From the NCBI GenBank assembly GCA_018375675.1, contig JAHACW010000006.1:1-60697 (forward strand): a stretch of DNA of 60,697 nt, given 5' to 3'. A model generated the notes under the pieces. It had not been told where the DNA came from. It did not search any database and saw only the letters and a list, made by a program, of their open reading frames with translations. This stretch comes from Actinomyces sp. (GTDB lineage: Bacteria; Actinomycetota; Actinomycetes; Actinomycetales; Actinomycetaceae). Shown piece after piece: positions 24,364 through 33,313 of the stretch (the stretch's first letter is position 1; every line of letters starts with the position of its first letter). The position numbers and the translations under genes were made by a program.

Positions 24364-24510
24364 GGCGCAAAGACACAGATTCGTGGCCGCGCCATCATCG
24401 CCCTCGGCATCCTCGAGGCCGTCGAAGCCTGCACCCGCGCCTCCGAGATGGTCGAGTGTCTCGACGGCACCTGCATCCACGACAATGACTGGGACGCGGT
24501 CGAGCCCTGA
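24364..24510 (+). pseudogene. C-terminal remnant of an unknown gene
   Basis: One frame reads RGRAIIALGILEAVEAC, TRASEMVECLDG and TCIHDNDWDAVEP before TGA at 24508-24510. The composition is natural and GC-rich, but the frame opens right after a stop at 24361 and has no plausible start. It looks like the last ~45 codons of a gene whose 5' part was lost. The rest of 24078-24857 holds no convincing gene; an open frame at 24039-24344 has one hydrophobic stretch only. Confidence 0.4.
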
Positions 24511-24780
24511 TGCGTTTCGGTTATCTCGAGCGAGGGGAGGAGGGTGGCCGTGGTGCGCCCGGATGGACCGAAAGGGCCACGCAAAGATTCGCCGAAAATT
24601 CATCATCCAAACGTGCCCGCGAGAACCCGATGTCTGTTACGCTAATCACTGTTTCTTCCGGGTTCTTTCTCTCTGTTGAAACGTTCTGTGTAAACGGATG
24701 CGCCCACGCGACCGCTCGCCGCCGGTTTCTCTCACACTTTCCCGGCAATGACGAGCCCCGCGTGGGCGCGTTCGCGTATG

Positions 24781-24820
24781 ACTGTGCCCCGACCTCGTCG
24801 ATACGAGGCCGGGGCACAGT
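24781..24820 (-). terminator. 40-bp palindromic terminator carrying the dispersed word
   Basis: ACTGTGCCCCG and CCTCGT pair with ACGAGG and CCGGGGCACAGT around CGAT, with one mismatch in an 18-bp stem. The right arm is the extended word (t)ACGAGGCCGGGGCACAG. It lies 38 bp past the stop of the surface-protein gene. Confidence 0.75.
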
Positions 24821-24857
24821 GCGTCAGATACGTACCCTCACGCGGAGGGTGGGACGG

Positions 24858-26309
24858 TCAGGCTCCGCGTCGGCGAGCCGCCACCGTCAGCGCGCCCAGC
24901 AGGCCCAGCACGCCGGCGCCAGCGAGGATGCCAGCCATGTCGGCGCCCGTGCGAGCCAGCTGCTTCGGCGCGGGAGCCGAAGGAGAGGGCGGTGTGGCCG
25001 GGGGAGTGGACGAGCTCGGCGTCGAGGGAGCCGACGGGGTCGGCGTGGCCGAAGGAGTCGGGGTGGTCGACGGAGTCGGCTCGGGCGTCACCGACGGCGT
25101 AGGCGTCGGGGTTGCGGTCGGCGTCGGCGTCGGAGACGGGGTCACGGACGGGGTTGCGGTCGGCGTCGGAGTCGGAGACGGGGTCACGGATGGGGTCGGG
25201 CTTGGCTCCGGCGTGGGTGTCGCGGAAGGCGTCGGCTCCGGCGTCGGCGTCACCGACGGGGTGGGCGTCGGATTTGCGTTGCCGTTCGCGTCGCCCGAGC
25301 CGTCCGAGTGGATGTCCACGCCGCCCGTGTACAGCTTCGCGTTGATGAGCGCGTCGTTGTGGAAGGTGACGCCGTTACGAACCGTGGCCAAGTTGTTGAT
25401 CGTGGCCTCGTACTGCAGGACGTAGGTGCCATTGTTCGTCAGGCGCGGGAACGTCGCGGTGAACCCTTTGCCGTCGGCGCTGGCCTCCATCTTGAAAGTG
25501 CCGTCGCCGATCGACGCACCGGCCTTGAGGGCGGGCGCCTGATCGGCCTGGAACTCAGCGTCGTTGTTGTAGTAGTAGAGATTCTCCGACCCGGGCACCA
25601 GCGAGTAGCCGCCGGAGCTCATGTCGAAGGTATCAACGATCTCGACCTCGGTCGCACCCTCGGGCAGCTGGGATCCCTTGATGTCGATCTCCCAGATGAT
25701 CCGCGAGGAGTCGCCTTCCTTGGGCAGGCCCCACTTCTGGGTGTTGGGCAGGGTGCGCACGTACGTGCCGGAGATCGAGCCGCCGGGCAGGTCCACGATG
25801 ACGGCGGTGCCGTTGACCGGGAAGGACACTGTCGACGAGGTCGTGGCGTGCACCGCCTTCGTGCGCACGGTGCCGTGGCCGATGATGCTGTGATGGTCCC
25901 TTGCGTACTCGCCGAAGGTGCAGGTCATGGACACGCCCTCACCCGCGGGAACGGAGCAGTCGACGACGGGGACCTTGTCGTCGTTGAGCATGCTGAAGTT
26001 CAGCGTCGAGCTGCCCGAGTCCGAGATAACCTTAAGCTCGGGGGGAATCTGAATGGTGAACGTGTCGCCGGGCGCGACGTCCTTGCCGGTCGTGTCGATG
26101 TCGAAGGACATGGTCATGACGTTGATGCCGACGGTGGGCGCGGTGGTTTCCTTGTCCTCGCGCGCCAGCGAAATGTTGCTGACGACGCCGACGGAGGCGG
26201 CGAAGGTGGGTGCGATCGCGATGAACGCGGCCAGCAGGCCGGCGACGATCATCCCGACAGCGAGCGGGAAAAGGCGCCCGATACTGCGTGGGTGCACGTG
26301 AGTCTCCAT
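24858..26309 (-). CDS. LAXTG-anchored surface protein with long Pro/Thr stalk, 483 aa
   Basis: A signal-type helix (about residues 13-38) is followed by a folded region of about 300 residues with two beta-sandwich-like parts. These include [20 protein letters not shown] and [13 protein letters not shown], reminiscent of Sdr/Cna-type adhesin domains. Then comes a ~110-residue stalk of [17 protein letters not shown] repeats, the sorting motif LARTG (451-455), a hydrophobic helix and the tail RRR. LAXTG rather than LPXTG points to a class E sortase; none is in the window. The GTG at 26297 has GGAG 6 nt upstream and is an alternative start. Likely an adhesin on the cell wall; ligand unknown. Confidence 0.82.
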   Translation of the reverse strand: METHVHPRSIGRLFPLAVGMIVAGLLAAFIAIAPTFAASVGVVSNISLAREDKETTAPTVGINVMTMSFDIDTTGKDVAPGDTFTIQIPPELKVISDSGSSTLNFSMLNDDKVPVVDCSVPAGEGVSMTCTFGEYARDHHSIIGHGTVRTKAVHATTSSTVSFPVNGTAVIVDLPGGSISGTYVRTLPNTQKWGLPKEGDSSRIIWEIDIKGSQLPEGATEVEIVDTFDMSSGGYSLVPGSENLYYYNNDAEFQADQAPALKAGASIGDGTFKMEASADGKGFTATFPRLTNNGTYVLQYEATINNLATVRNGVTFHNDALINAKLYTGGVDIHSDGSGDANGNANPTPTPSVTPTPEPTPSATPTPEPSPTPSVTPSPTPTPTATPSVTPSPTPTPTATPTPTPSVTPEPTPSTTPTPSATPTPSAPSTPSSSTPPATPPSPSAPAPKQLARTGADMAGILAGAGVLGLLGALTVAARRRGA

Positions 26310-26651
26310 TCGTCATGGATGGGGGACGAGGCCGTGGTGTACGCGTCGGGTCGGCCACCCATCCGCTGTGGTTAGCAAGTAATGATGCTAATGAGAAGGC
26401 TACGCCTATCTGTAATAGTCTGTGCGTTTAATTTCGCCTATCTGTCCATGTTGTGGAGGGTTTGTTTTGGTCGTCCAATGTTTCGTCATGAATTTAGCTG
26501 GTTGAAGATTCGAGTAGTTGCAGGGCGTTCGGGTTGTTCGGTAATTAATTGACGGGAGTGGTCGTTTCTTGTCGCCCAGTTGAGTGAGTGGCGAAGCTCA
26601 TATGGCCTGTGTTCTTCATCGGGTGCCGCACAGGGTCTCGCGGTCCCCAGA

Positions 26652-26765
26652 AAATTCGCATGCAATTCCCGTGAGCATATTTCAAATTATGTAATCTGAT
26701 CGTTGGTATTCTGCGGTTTTTGGGGTTGGGCCGATTCGTGCCGTGGGGGAATTGCATGCGAAATT
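26652..26765. repeat. 114-bp inverted-repeat element, copy B
   Basis: Same length and orientation as the copy at 286-399. The 18-bp ends differ from a perfect inverted repeat at one position (AAATTCGCATGCAATTCC against GGAATTGCATGCGAAATT). The interior shares TGATCGTTGG(A/T)ATTCTGCGG at the same offset but is otherwise diverged. The remainder of 26310-26917 shows no gene. Confidence 0.8.
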
Positions 26766-26881
26766 TGTCTGGTGGGGCGTGTTGGTCGCGCGCATGTGGG
26801 GCCGCATGTGGGGTGTCCGGGGTGCAGTGCGGTGAGGCGACTACCTCGAGCAAAAGGGGAGTTCTGCCTCGCTGCGGGCAA

Positions 26882-26911
26882 AACAAAAACCCCGAAGCAA
26901 AAGCTTCGGGG
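26882..26911 (-). terminator. Terminator of the tRNA operon
   Basis: On the minus strand CCCCGAAGC-TTTT-GCTTCGGGG followed by TTTTTGTTT, directly after tRNA-Phe. Confidence 0.92.
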
Positions 26912-26917
26912 ACTTGC

Positions 26918-26993
26918 TGGTGGCTCCGACCGGCGTCGATCCGGTGACCTTTCGATTTTCAGTCGAACGCTCTACCAACTGAGCTACAGAGCC
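26918..26993 (-). tRNA. tRNA-Phe (anticodon GAA)
   Basis: Cloverleaf with acceptor GGCTCTG/CGGAGCC, D arm GCTCAGTTGGTAGAGC and anticodon loop CTGAAAA. CCA is encoded at 26918-26920. Confidence 0.95.
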
Positions 26994-27020
26994 AAGACCT
27001 GAACCAAAAGGTCTGGTCGG

Positions 27021-27094
27021 CGACCCCGACGGGACTTGAACCCGCGACCTCCGCCGTGACAGGGCGGCGCGCTAACCAACTGCGCTACGGGGCC
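27021..27094 (-). tRNA. tRNA-Asp (anticodon GTC)
   Basis: Cloverleaf with acceptor GGCCCCG/CGGGGTC, anticodon loop CTGTCAC and T arm GGGTTCAAGTCCC. CCA is not fully encoded (CCG). Confidence 0.95.
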
Positions 27095-27143
27095 TTACAA
27101 CAGGTAAGACCTATTGAATTGTTCCAATCACGATTGCGACCGG

Positions 27144-27219
<76 letters not shown>

Positions 27220-27257
27220 CTGCTTGGCCGTCGAACTGGCGTCCGAAGACGGGAGAT

Positions 27258-27287
27258 AGTTTAGGCAGAACGTGAGTGGCGAGTCAA
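27258..27287 (-). promoter_or_regulatory. Promoter of the tRNA Glu-Asp-Phe operon
   Basis: On the minus strand TTGACT (27287-27282), 18-bp spacer, TAAACT (27263-27258): a near-consensus vegetative promoter 39 bp before tRNA-Glu. Confidence 0.75.
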
Positions 27288-27382
27288 AACGAAATCAAGT
27301 GACAGCTAACACATTACCGAAAAACGTTGCAATTGTGCGGAATTCCCAGGAATTCATCAGCTCTCCGACCTAGGCTTGAAGC

Positions 27383-30300
27383 ATGACTATGACACCAGCA
27401 CTCGGTGCCCTCGCCCAGGCCTCGGACGCCCTCACGCGGGCGATCGCCGACCCACAGTCCGGGGCGGAGGCCGCCGTGGCCACGACCATTGACCTCACCC
27501 TCCTCATCCTCGGCCCGATCGTCGGCGCCTTCGTGGGCGTCGTCGTCTCGGTCCTCTTCTCCGCCCTGGCGCGCAGGGCGCTCTCCAAGGCGGCTACGGC
27601 CTCGTCGATCCTGGCGCGCGTGCGCCGGCCGGGTCACTTCACCTTCGCGGCCTGGGGAGCGTGGGCGGGGCTCGGCATCGCGCTTGTCAATCCACACCTG
27701 TCCGACTGGAACGGCACGTCGATCACGACGTTCTTCATGCACGTGCTGCTCATCGTCGCCCTCGCCTGCCTGACGTGGATGGCGTACGCCGCCGCGTGGG
27801 TCTTCGAGGACGCCGCCAAGGCTCGCCAGGATTCTGACCAGGGGCGTTCGCGCCGCTTCGAGACTCAGGCCCAGGTGCTGCGCCGGCTCACCCAGTCGAT
27901 CGTCGTCGTCGTGGGTGCCGTCGCGATCATCGGGACCTTCGAGGCCGCCCGCCAGGCCATGACCACAGTCCTGGCCTCCGCCGGCGTCATCTCAGTGATC
28001 TTCGGTCTCGCTGCCCAGCAGACCCTCGGCAACGTCTTCGCCGGCCTGCAGCTCGCCTTCACCGACGCGATCCGCGTGGGCGACGTCGTCGTCGCCGGCG
28101 AGAAGAAGGAAACCGGCTCCGTCGAGGAAATCACGCTTTCCTACTTGGTCGTGCGCATCTGGGACGAGCGCCGCCTCATCATCCCGTCGCGCTACTTCAC
28201 GCAGACACCCTTCGAGAACTGGACGCGACGCGCCGCCGCCCAGCTCGGCACCGTCGAGCTCAAACTCGACTGGTCCGCGCCCATGACCCTCATCCGCGCC
28301 AAGGTCGAGCAGCTCCTGACCGCCACCGACCTGTGGGACGGACGCACGTGGGGCGTGCAGATCACCGACTCCGACGAGTACACGGTCACCGTGCGCGTCC
28401 TCGTCTCCGCGAAGAACTCCGGCCACCTCTCCGACCTGCGCGCCTACATGCGCGAGCAGCTCATCTCGTGGATCGTCACCGAAGAGCCGTGGGCGCGCCC
28501 CGCCCAGCGCATCGAGCCGCGCCAGACCGTCACCGTCGAGCAGGATATGAGCCGCGAACGCATCGCGCGCCTGGCCGCCGAGCTCGCCGGGATCTCCGGC
28601 ACGAACGAGGCCGTGGCCGCCACGGGCACGTCGGCTTCCCACACGGGTACGCCTGCGTCGGCCGGTGAGCAGTCCGGCGTCGCGACGGGTGGCGCTGCCT
28701 CCGCGATCTCCGCGTCCGGCTCCGCGCCCGCCGCCCCCAAGGACCCCGCCCACGCCGCGCGCATGGTCGCCGCCCGCCGCAAGGCCAAGCGCGCCCGCCG
28801 CCGCGCCATGGCCGACCGCCAGCGCGAGCTTGCCGAGGGCAGCCCCAGCGTTTCCCGCGATGAAACCCAGGTGATCTCCAAGAGCGCTCTGCGCAAGATC
28901 ATCGAGGCCGCCGGCAACGCGAACCCGCAGCTCACCCAGACCCTCACCGCGACTTCCGTCGGCCGAGGCGAACGCTTCTTCTCCGGCTCCGCCGACGCCG
29001 AGGAACGCGCAGCCGCCCTCGAGGGCCCGGGTGAAGAGGTCTATGCCGAGCGCGAGGCCGAGGCCCGCCGCGCCCAGGAACGCCGCGAGGCCAGCAAGCG
29101 CCGCGAGGCCGGGGCCCTCGATCCCGAGGCCACCCTCGCCCTGGCGGCCGTCGGCGTCGAGCCGGTCGTTACCGACAACGACTCGCCCGAAGGCGAGTCA
29201 CCCGAGGCTGCTCAGGATGCGGCCCCCGATTCTGCGGCCGCCGAGCGCGAGGACGAGGCGACCGTGAAGGACGCCGCGGCTGACTCTGTCGATACGACCG
29301 AAGATGCCGCTGCGGCCGATTCCGCCGGTACGGCCGCCGACGAGAAGCACGAAACCGAGCCTGAAGCTGCCGATTCCGAGGTGGATGCGCAGTCCGACGC
29401 TGGCGCATCCGCCGATTCCGGCGACTCGCGCGCCGCCGAACCGCAGGAGGACAGCGCACCCTCCGAGGGCGCTGAGCCTGAGGGCGCGCCCGCCCCCGAC
29501 GCGCCCGAGGAGACGGGCGGCGAGGAGGAGGCCCAGGCCTCGTCGGACGTCGAAGCGTCCCCGGACGAGCAGGAAACCACGCCGATCCCCGCGCGTGAAA
29601 CATCCGTGAAACATCCCGTGCAGGTGCCCCCGCCCGTGCGCACCGGCCGACCCGTCATGACCGACACGGTCCAGGCGATCGCGCCGGCGCTCGTGCCGCC
29701 GCCCGCGCCGACCCCCGCCGAGATGGCCGCATCGCGCGAGCCCGAGGACGAGGCCGACGAACCCGCCGTCCACCCCGGCTGGTATGCGGTCGCGGAAGAG
29801 GCGCGCCTCGACGCGGAAACCCGCCCCACGCCCACGGTGAAGCCCGCGCGCGTGTCCATCATGGACTTCTTCCCGGCCGTCGCCCCCACCGGCGCCGAGG
29901 CCGATATGCTGCGCACCGTCACCGGCCAGATCCCGGCTGTCGAGCCGCGTGAACCGAAGGCCGAGGACGCCGAGTCCGCAGCGGAGGAACAGTCCGCGAC
30001 GGACGAGGAAGCGACGGATGAGGCCGTGGCGCCCGAGAGCGCGGCCGCGGAGGAGTCGATCCCCGAGGCTGAGGCTGCCGACGCCGAGGCGACCGTCGTC
30101 ATGGATCCCGTGGAGGCCGCAGAGGCCGGCGCGCTCAATTCCGACGCCACGCAGGTCCTGCCTGCGGTTGACGAGCCCGAGGATGAGACCCTCGTGATGC
30201 CCGCGGCGGCCATCGCCGAGCCGGCCTCTGAGGCTGCGACGGCTGACGAGGACGCCGAGACCCCGGACTCCGCGACCGAGGTTGCCGCAGCGGAAGAGGA

Positions 30301-30625
30301 AGCCCCGGCGAAGAAGGAGACCGCCAAGAAGGCGGCCTCCTCCAAGGCCGGCGCGAAGAAGGCTCCCGCGAAGAAGATGGCCACCAAGAAGGCCTCGACC
30401 GCGAAGAAGGGCACCAAAAAGTCCTCCGCCGCGGCCACAAAGACCGTGAAGGACGAGGGCGCCGACAAGGCGAGCGACGCGACCCCCGTCAAGGACGCGA
30501 AGGCCCCCGCCAAGAAGGCCGCCACGAAGAAGACCGCCGCCAAGAAGGGCACCGCCCAGAAGGCGGCTCCCAAGAAAGCGGCGGCGAAGAAGACCTCCAA
30601 CGCAGAGCCCGCCACCAATGAGTGA
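27383..30625 (+). CDS. MscS-family channel with very long tail ending in an H1-like Lys/Ala domain, 1080 aa
   Basis: Residues 1-390 form a small-conductance mechanosensitive channel: about four or five membrane helices, the pore-lining helix and linker (VISVIFGLAAQQTLGNVFAG, then DAIRVGDVVV), and the beta domain with IPSRYFTQTPFENWTR. From 390 the chain is charged, then long, acidic and Ala/Glu-rich, without predicted fold. The last ~104 residues (from about 977, bases 30311-30622) are AAKK/APAKK-type Lys/Ala repeats like histone H1 or the HupB tail. The tail is cytoplasmic and could bind DNA, RNA or membrane. The dispersed word occurs in the linker (28604, 30017). A -10 box TAGGCT sits 12 nt before the ATG (leaderless). 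Confidence 0.88.
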   Translation: MTMTPALGALAQASDALTRAIADPQSGAEAAVATTIDLTLLILGPIVGAFVGVVVSVLFSALARRALSKAATASSILARVRRPGHFTFAAWGAWAGLGIALVNPHLSDWNGTSITTFFMHVLLIVALACLTWMAYAAAWVFEDAAKARQDSDQGRSRRFETQAQVLRRLTQSIVVVVGAVAIIGTFEAARQAMTTVLASAGVISVIFGLAAQQTLGNVFAGLQLAFTDAIRVGDVVVAGEKKETGSVEEITLSYLVVRIWDERRLIIPSRYFTQTPFENWTRRAAAQLGTVELKLDWSAPMTLIRAKVEQLLTATDLWDGRTWGVQITDSDEYTVTVRVLVSAKNSGHLSDLRAYMREQLISWIVTEEPWARPAQRIEPRQTVTVEQDMSRERIARLAAELAGISGTNEAVAATGTSASHTGTPASAGEQSGVATGGAASAISASGSAPAAPKDPAHAARMVAARRKAKRARRRAMADRQRELAEGSPSVSRDETQVISKSALRKIIEAAGNANPQLTQTLTATSVGRGERFFSGSADAEERAAALEGPGEEVYAEREAEARRAQERREASKRREAGALDPEATLALAAVGVEPVVTDNDSPEGESPEAAQDAAPDSAAAEREDEATVKDAAADSVDTTEDAAAADSAGTAADEKHETEPEAADSEVDAQSDAGASADSGDSRAAEPQEDSAPSEGAEPEGAPAPDAPEETGGEEEAQASSDVEASPDEQETTPIPARETSVKHPVQVPPPVRTGRPVMTDTVQAIAPALVPPPAPTPAEMAASREPEDEADEPAVHPGWYAVAEEARLDAETRPTPTVKPARVSIMDFFPAVAPTGAEADMLRTVTGQIPAVEPREPKAEDAESAAEEQSATDEEATDEAVAPESAAAEESIPEAEAADAEATVVMDPVEAAEAGALNSDATQVLPAVDEPEDETLVMPAAAIAEPASEAATADEDAETPDSATEVAAAEEEAPAKKETAKKAASSKAGAKKAPAKKMATKKASTAKKGTKKSSAAATKTVKDEGADKASDATPVKDAKAPAKKAATKKTAAKKGTAQKAAPKKAAAKKTSNAEPATNE

Positions 30626-30678
30626 TGGGGACAGGTGAACGGGCCACGGCCTCGCCACTGAGGCCAGCGCGAGGAAAA

Positions 30679-30726
30679 CGGACCGCCCGCGCCCACGCAC
30701 ATATGTGCACGGGCGCGGGCGGTCCG
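30679..30726. promoter_or_regulatory. 48-bp near-perfect palindrome upstream of eamA-like gene
   Basis: CGGACCGCCCGCGCCC (30679-30694) pairs with its complement at 30711-30726, and the centre GCACATATGTGC is itself palindromic; only two positions break symmetry. It ends 2 bp before the -10 box GACAAT of the next gene. It may terminate the channel gene or act as an operator. Confidence 0.55.
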
Positions 30727-30739
30727 CGACAATAGAGAC

Positions 30740-31738
30740 ATGACGGCTCCCGATCCCACCGCCCACAGCGAGACGCCCGGCCAGCAGACTGCGCCAGGCC
30801 CACAGGCCGCCCTCGACCCGCAGGACTCTCCTGGAGGGCGCGTCGGCGTTGCTGTCCATGCAGCCCTTGCCGCCGGTGTTGTTCTCCCTGCCATAGGCAT
30901 CGCTCTGGCCGGAACGATCCTCGGCATCGCCGCTCCCGACACCATCGCGTGGATGATCCTGATCCCCGCGGCGATCGTCCTCATCGCGCGCACGAGGCCC
31001 TGGCGGCAGAGCCTCGGCGTGCGCGGGCTCGGCATCGCCGTGATCGTGGGGGTTTTGTTTGCTCTGTACGGTAGCAGCATGTTCACGGCGATCAACCACC
31101 TGCAGGTGGGTACCGCCGTGGCGATCTCGATGACCGTCGGTCTGCTGATCGGCCTGATTCACGGGCAGGGGAAACGTCGTTTCCTCAGCCCGGCTCTTGC
31201 CCTCGCGGGATGCGTAGTGTTTGCATACCAGGCGCTCCCGGGCACCGTCGATGGCAAGGTGATGCAGTCGAGCATGATGGTGAGCCTATGGGCTGGTGTT
31301 CTTCTGCTCGCCATGGTGATGATGAAGGGTGTCACGTCGCATCTCGGCTACGACCGCGGAGCGGTATCCGGGGTGGGTTTCGTCATTGCTGCACTGGGAT
31401 TCGGTCTGCGGGACGCCACCATTCATGGGATTCCCGCCCTGAATGGACGCTTTGTCGCGGTCATCATCGCGGTCAGCTGCCTGATGTTCGTCAGGCCCAC
31501 CGTGCTGCGCCGCATCGTCGATCAACAGGCAGATGCGCGAACCCAAGCTCGATACAACGTTTTCTTTCCCGCGGTCGCGATGGTTGCCGGCATCGTCCTG
31601 CTCGGACAGGTTCCCAGCCTCCTCGACCTCCTCGGTCTCGCGCTCATCACCGGCGCACTCTGGATCATGTCGGGCGTGACGATCGTTCCACGGCGATTCT
31701 TTCGCAAACACGGGTCCGGAGAGGTGACCGTGGACTGA
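30740..31738 (+). CDS. EamA/DMT-family membrane transporter, 332 aa
   Basis: A Pro/Ala/Gln-rich start of about 40 residues precedes about ten membrane helices arranged as two EamA-like repeats, e.g. VLFALYGSSMFTAINHLQVG (typical end of repeat 1) and the last helix LLGLALITGALWIMSG. Such proteins export metabolites or amino acids; the substrate is unknown. The region before the gene and its first codons resemble those of msrB 1.1 kb downstream, which suggests a local duplication. Leaderless: GACAAT lies 12 nt before the ATG. Confidence 0.82.
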   Translation: MTAPDPTAHSETPGQQTAPGPQAALDPQDSPGGRVGVAVHAALAAGVVLPAIGIALAGTILGIAAPDTIAWMILIPAAIVLIARTRPWRQSLGVRGLGIAVIVGVLFALYGSSMFTAINHLQVGTAVAISMTVGLLIGLIHGQGKRRFLSPALALAGCVVFAYQALPGTVDGKVMQSSMMVSLWAGVLLLAMVMMKGVTSHLGYDRGAVSGVGFVIAALGFGLRDATIHGIPALNGRFVAVIIAVSCLMFVRPTVLRRIVDQQADARTQARYNVFFPAVAMVAGIVLLGQVPSLLDLLGLALITGALWIMSGVTIVPRRFFRKHGSGEVTVD

Positions 31739-31819
31739 GCCCCCTCCTCGTTGATCGAGGCGCGCAAGGAAAGCGGCCGCACGCGTGCGAGGGCGCGGGC
31801 GGCGCGGGACAATAGATCC

Positions 31820-32224
31820 ATGAACGCAACTGATCCCGCTGCCCGCACCGACGCCGAGTGGAAGAAGCTCCTGAGTCCCATGCGCTACCACGTGCTGCGT
31901 GAGGCCGGCACCGAGCGCCCCTTCACCGGTGAGCTCCTTGACGAGGCGCGCGTCGGCACCTACTCCTGCGCGGCCTGCGGATCCGCTCTCTTTGACTCCG
32001 ACGCGAAGTTCGACTCCTCCTGCGGGTGGCCCTCCTTCTTCCAGGCCCACGACGGTGCGACCGTCGAGAGTGTCGACACCAGCCACGGCATGATCCGCAC
32101 CGAGGTGCGCTGCGCGACCTGCGGCTCCCACCTCGGCCACGTCTTCCCCGACGCGCCTGACCAGCCCACCGGCATGCGCTACTGCATGAACTCGGCGGCC
32201 CTCACTTTCGCGCCCGCGCAGTGA
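31820..32224 (+). CDS. msrB: Peptide methionine-(R)-S-oxide reductase, 134 aa
   Basis: Repairs oxidised methionine (R epimer). The zinc site is two CxxC motifs (C50/C53 and C98/C101), the catalytic cysteine is C122 in RYCMNSAAL and the resolving cysteine is C68 in SSCGWPSF. Length is normal for a single-domain cytoplasmic MsrB. Leaderless: GACAAT (31808) lies 12 nt before the ATG. The stop codon overlaps the start of the next EamA gene by 4 nt (GTGA), so the two are coupled. Confidence 0.95.
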   Translation: MNATDPAARTDAEWKKLLSPMRYHVLREAGTERPFTGELLDEARVGTYSCAACGSALFDSDAKFDSSCGWPSFFQAHDGATVESVDTSHGMIRTEVRCATCGSHLGHVFPDAPDQPTGMRYCMNSAALTFAPAQ

Positions 32225-33081
32225 ACGCGCCCGCGCAGCGCCCCGTCACCGACCGCATCCCGCCTCAGCTCTACATCGTCGGCTCCGGCCTCATCCAGTA
32301 CGTGGGCGCGGCGCTCGCGGTCATCGCCTTCGCGTCCGTCGAACCCGCCTCCGTCGCCTGGTGGCGCGTCCTGACCGGCGCGGTCGTCCTCCTGGCCTGG
32401 AAACGCCCGTGGCGCGGCGGCCTCACGCGCTCCGACCTGGCTATTTCCGCGCTCTTCGGCATCATCATCCTGACGATGAACTCCTCGTTCTACGAGTCGA
32501 TCGCGCGGATCCCCCTGGGCACCGCCGTGTCCATCGAGTTCATCGGCCCCGTCGCCGTCGCCGTCATCAGGGGCCGCGGCTGGCGGCCGCGCATCGCCGC
32601 CGTTCTCGCATTCGCTGGGGTGGCGTGCATCGGCGGGCTCGCCCTCGACCTGAGCGTGCCGAGCGTGCGCGTCGGCGTCGCCTGGATCCTCCTCGCGGCC
32701 CTCGCCTGGTCGGCCTACATCGTCGTCGGGCAGAAGGCCTCGACCACGCGCGACGGGGTCACGAACCTGGCGCTCGGATGCGCGTGGGGCACCCTGTTTT
32801 TCGCCCCCTTCCTCGGGCCGGGCGCGATGGCGGCCCTGGCCTCGTGGAAGCTGATGGCGATCGTCGTCGGTGTGGGCCTGCTGTCTACCGCGATTCCCTA
32901 TACCTTCGAGGCCCTCGCGATGCGGCGCCTGGCCGCGTCGACCTTCGCGCTGTTCGCCGCGATCCTGCCGGCCACATCCGCCCTGGTCGGAGCCGTCATG
33001 TTGCGCCAGATCCCCGGCGTCTTCGAACTCATCGGCCTGGTCCTCGTGTCGGTCGCGGTCTGGCTGGCCTCGCGCGAGTAA
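32221..33081 (+). CDS. EamA/RhtA-like exporter, 286 aa
   Basis: Ten membrane helices in two EamA repeats. The end of repeat 1 ([25 protein letters not shown]) and of repeat 2 ([20 protein letters not shown]) follow RhtA-type amino-acid/threonine exporters. GTG start overlaps the msrB stop. Cotranscription with msrB might link export of a thiol or amino acid to oxidative stress, which is speculative. No terminator hairpin is obvious downstream; mirror arrays 4 and 5 follow. Confidence 0.87.
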   Translation: MNAPAQRPVTDRIPPQLYIVGSGLIQYVGAALAVIAFASVEPASVAWWRVLTGAVVLLAWKRPWRGGLTRSDLAISALFGIIILTMNSSFYESIARIPLGTAVSIEFIGPVAVAVIRGRGWRPRIAAVLAFAGVACIGGLALDLSVPSVRVGVAWILLAALAWSAYIVVGQKASTTRDGVTNLALGCAWGTLFFAPFLGPGAMAALASWKLMAIVVGVGLLSTAIPYTFEALAMRRLAASTFALFAAILPATSALVGAVMLRQIPGVFELIGLVLVSVAVWLASRE

Positions 33082-33191
33082 GGGCCGAGTGACGGGCGTT
33101 TTGCGGGTCGGGCAGCGCCATCCCAACTGATAGTCGTGGCCGGACCATGAAAGATGGAGCCTTCCGCTGAATTCATCGCGATGAGGCGCCC

Positions 33192-33297
33192 GATCCGGAT
33201 AGGTTGTGACGATCTGGATAGGTTGTGACGATCTGGATAGCTTATTAACCTATCCGGATGCGTGTTACCTATCCGGAAGTGCGCAACCTATCCGGAT
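33192..33297. repeat. Mirror array 4 (19-bp period, GGATAG word)
   Basis: GGATAG (in the context GATCYGGATAGGTT) starts at 33197, 33216 and 33235. The complement CTATCC (in AACCTATCCGGA) starts at 33250, 33269 and 33288. All steps are exactly 19 bp. Three direct copies face three inverted copies. Not a codon multiple. Confidence 0.85.
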
Positions 33298-33313
33298 GCG
33301 CGTGCGTTGCGAT

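Noticed and set aside
29198..31162. Long minus-strand frames opposite the channel tail
   Set aside because: They arise from the low-complexity Ala/Glu/Lys codons of the channel gene and show only Gly/Arg/Ser-rich text.
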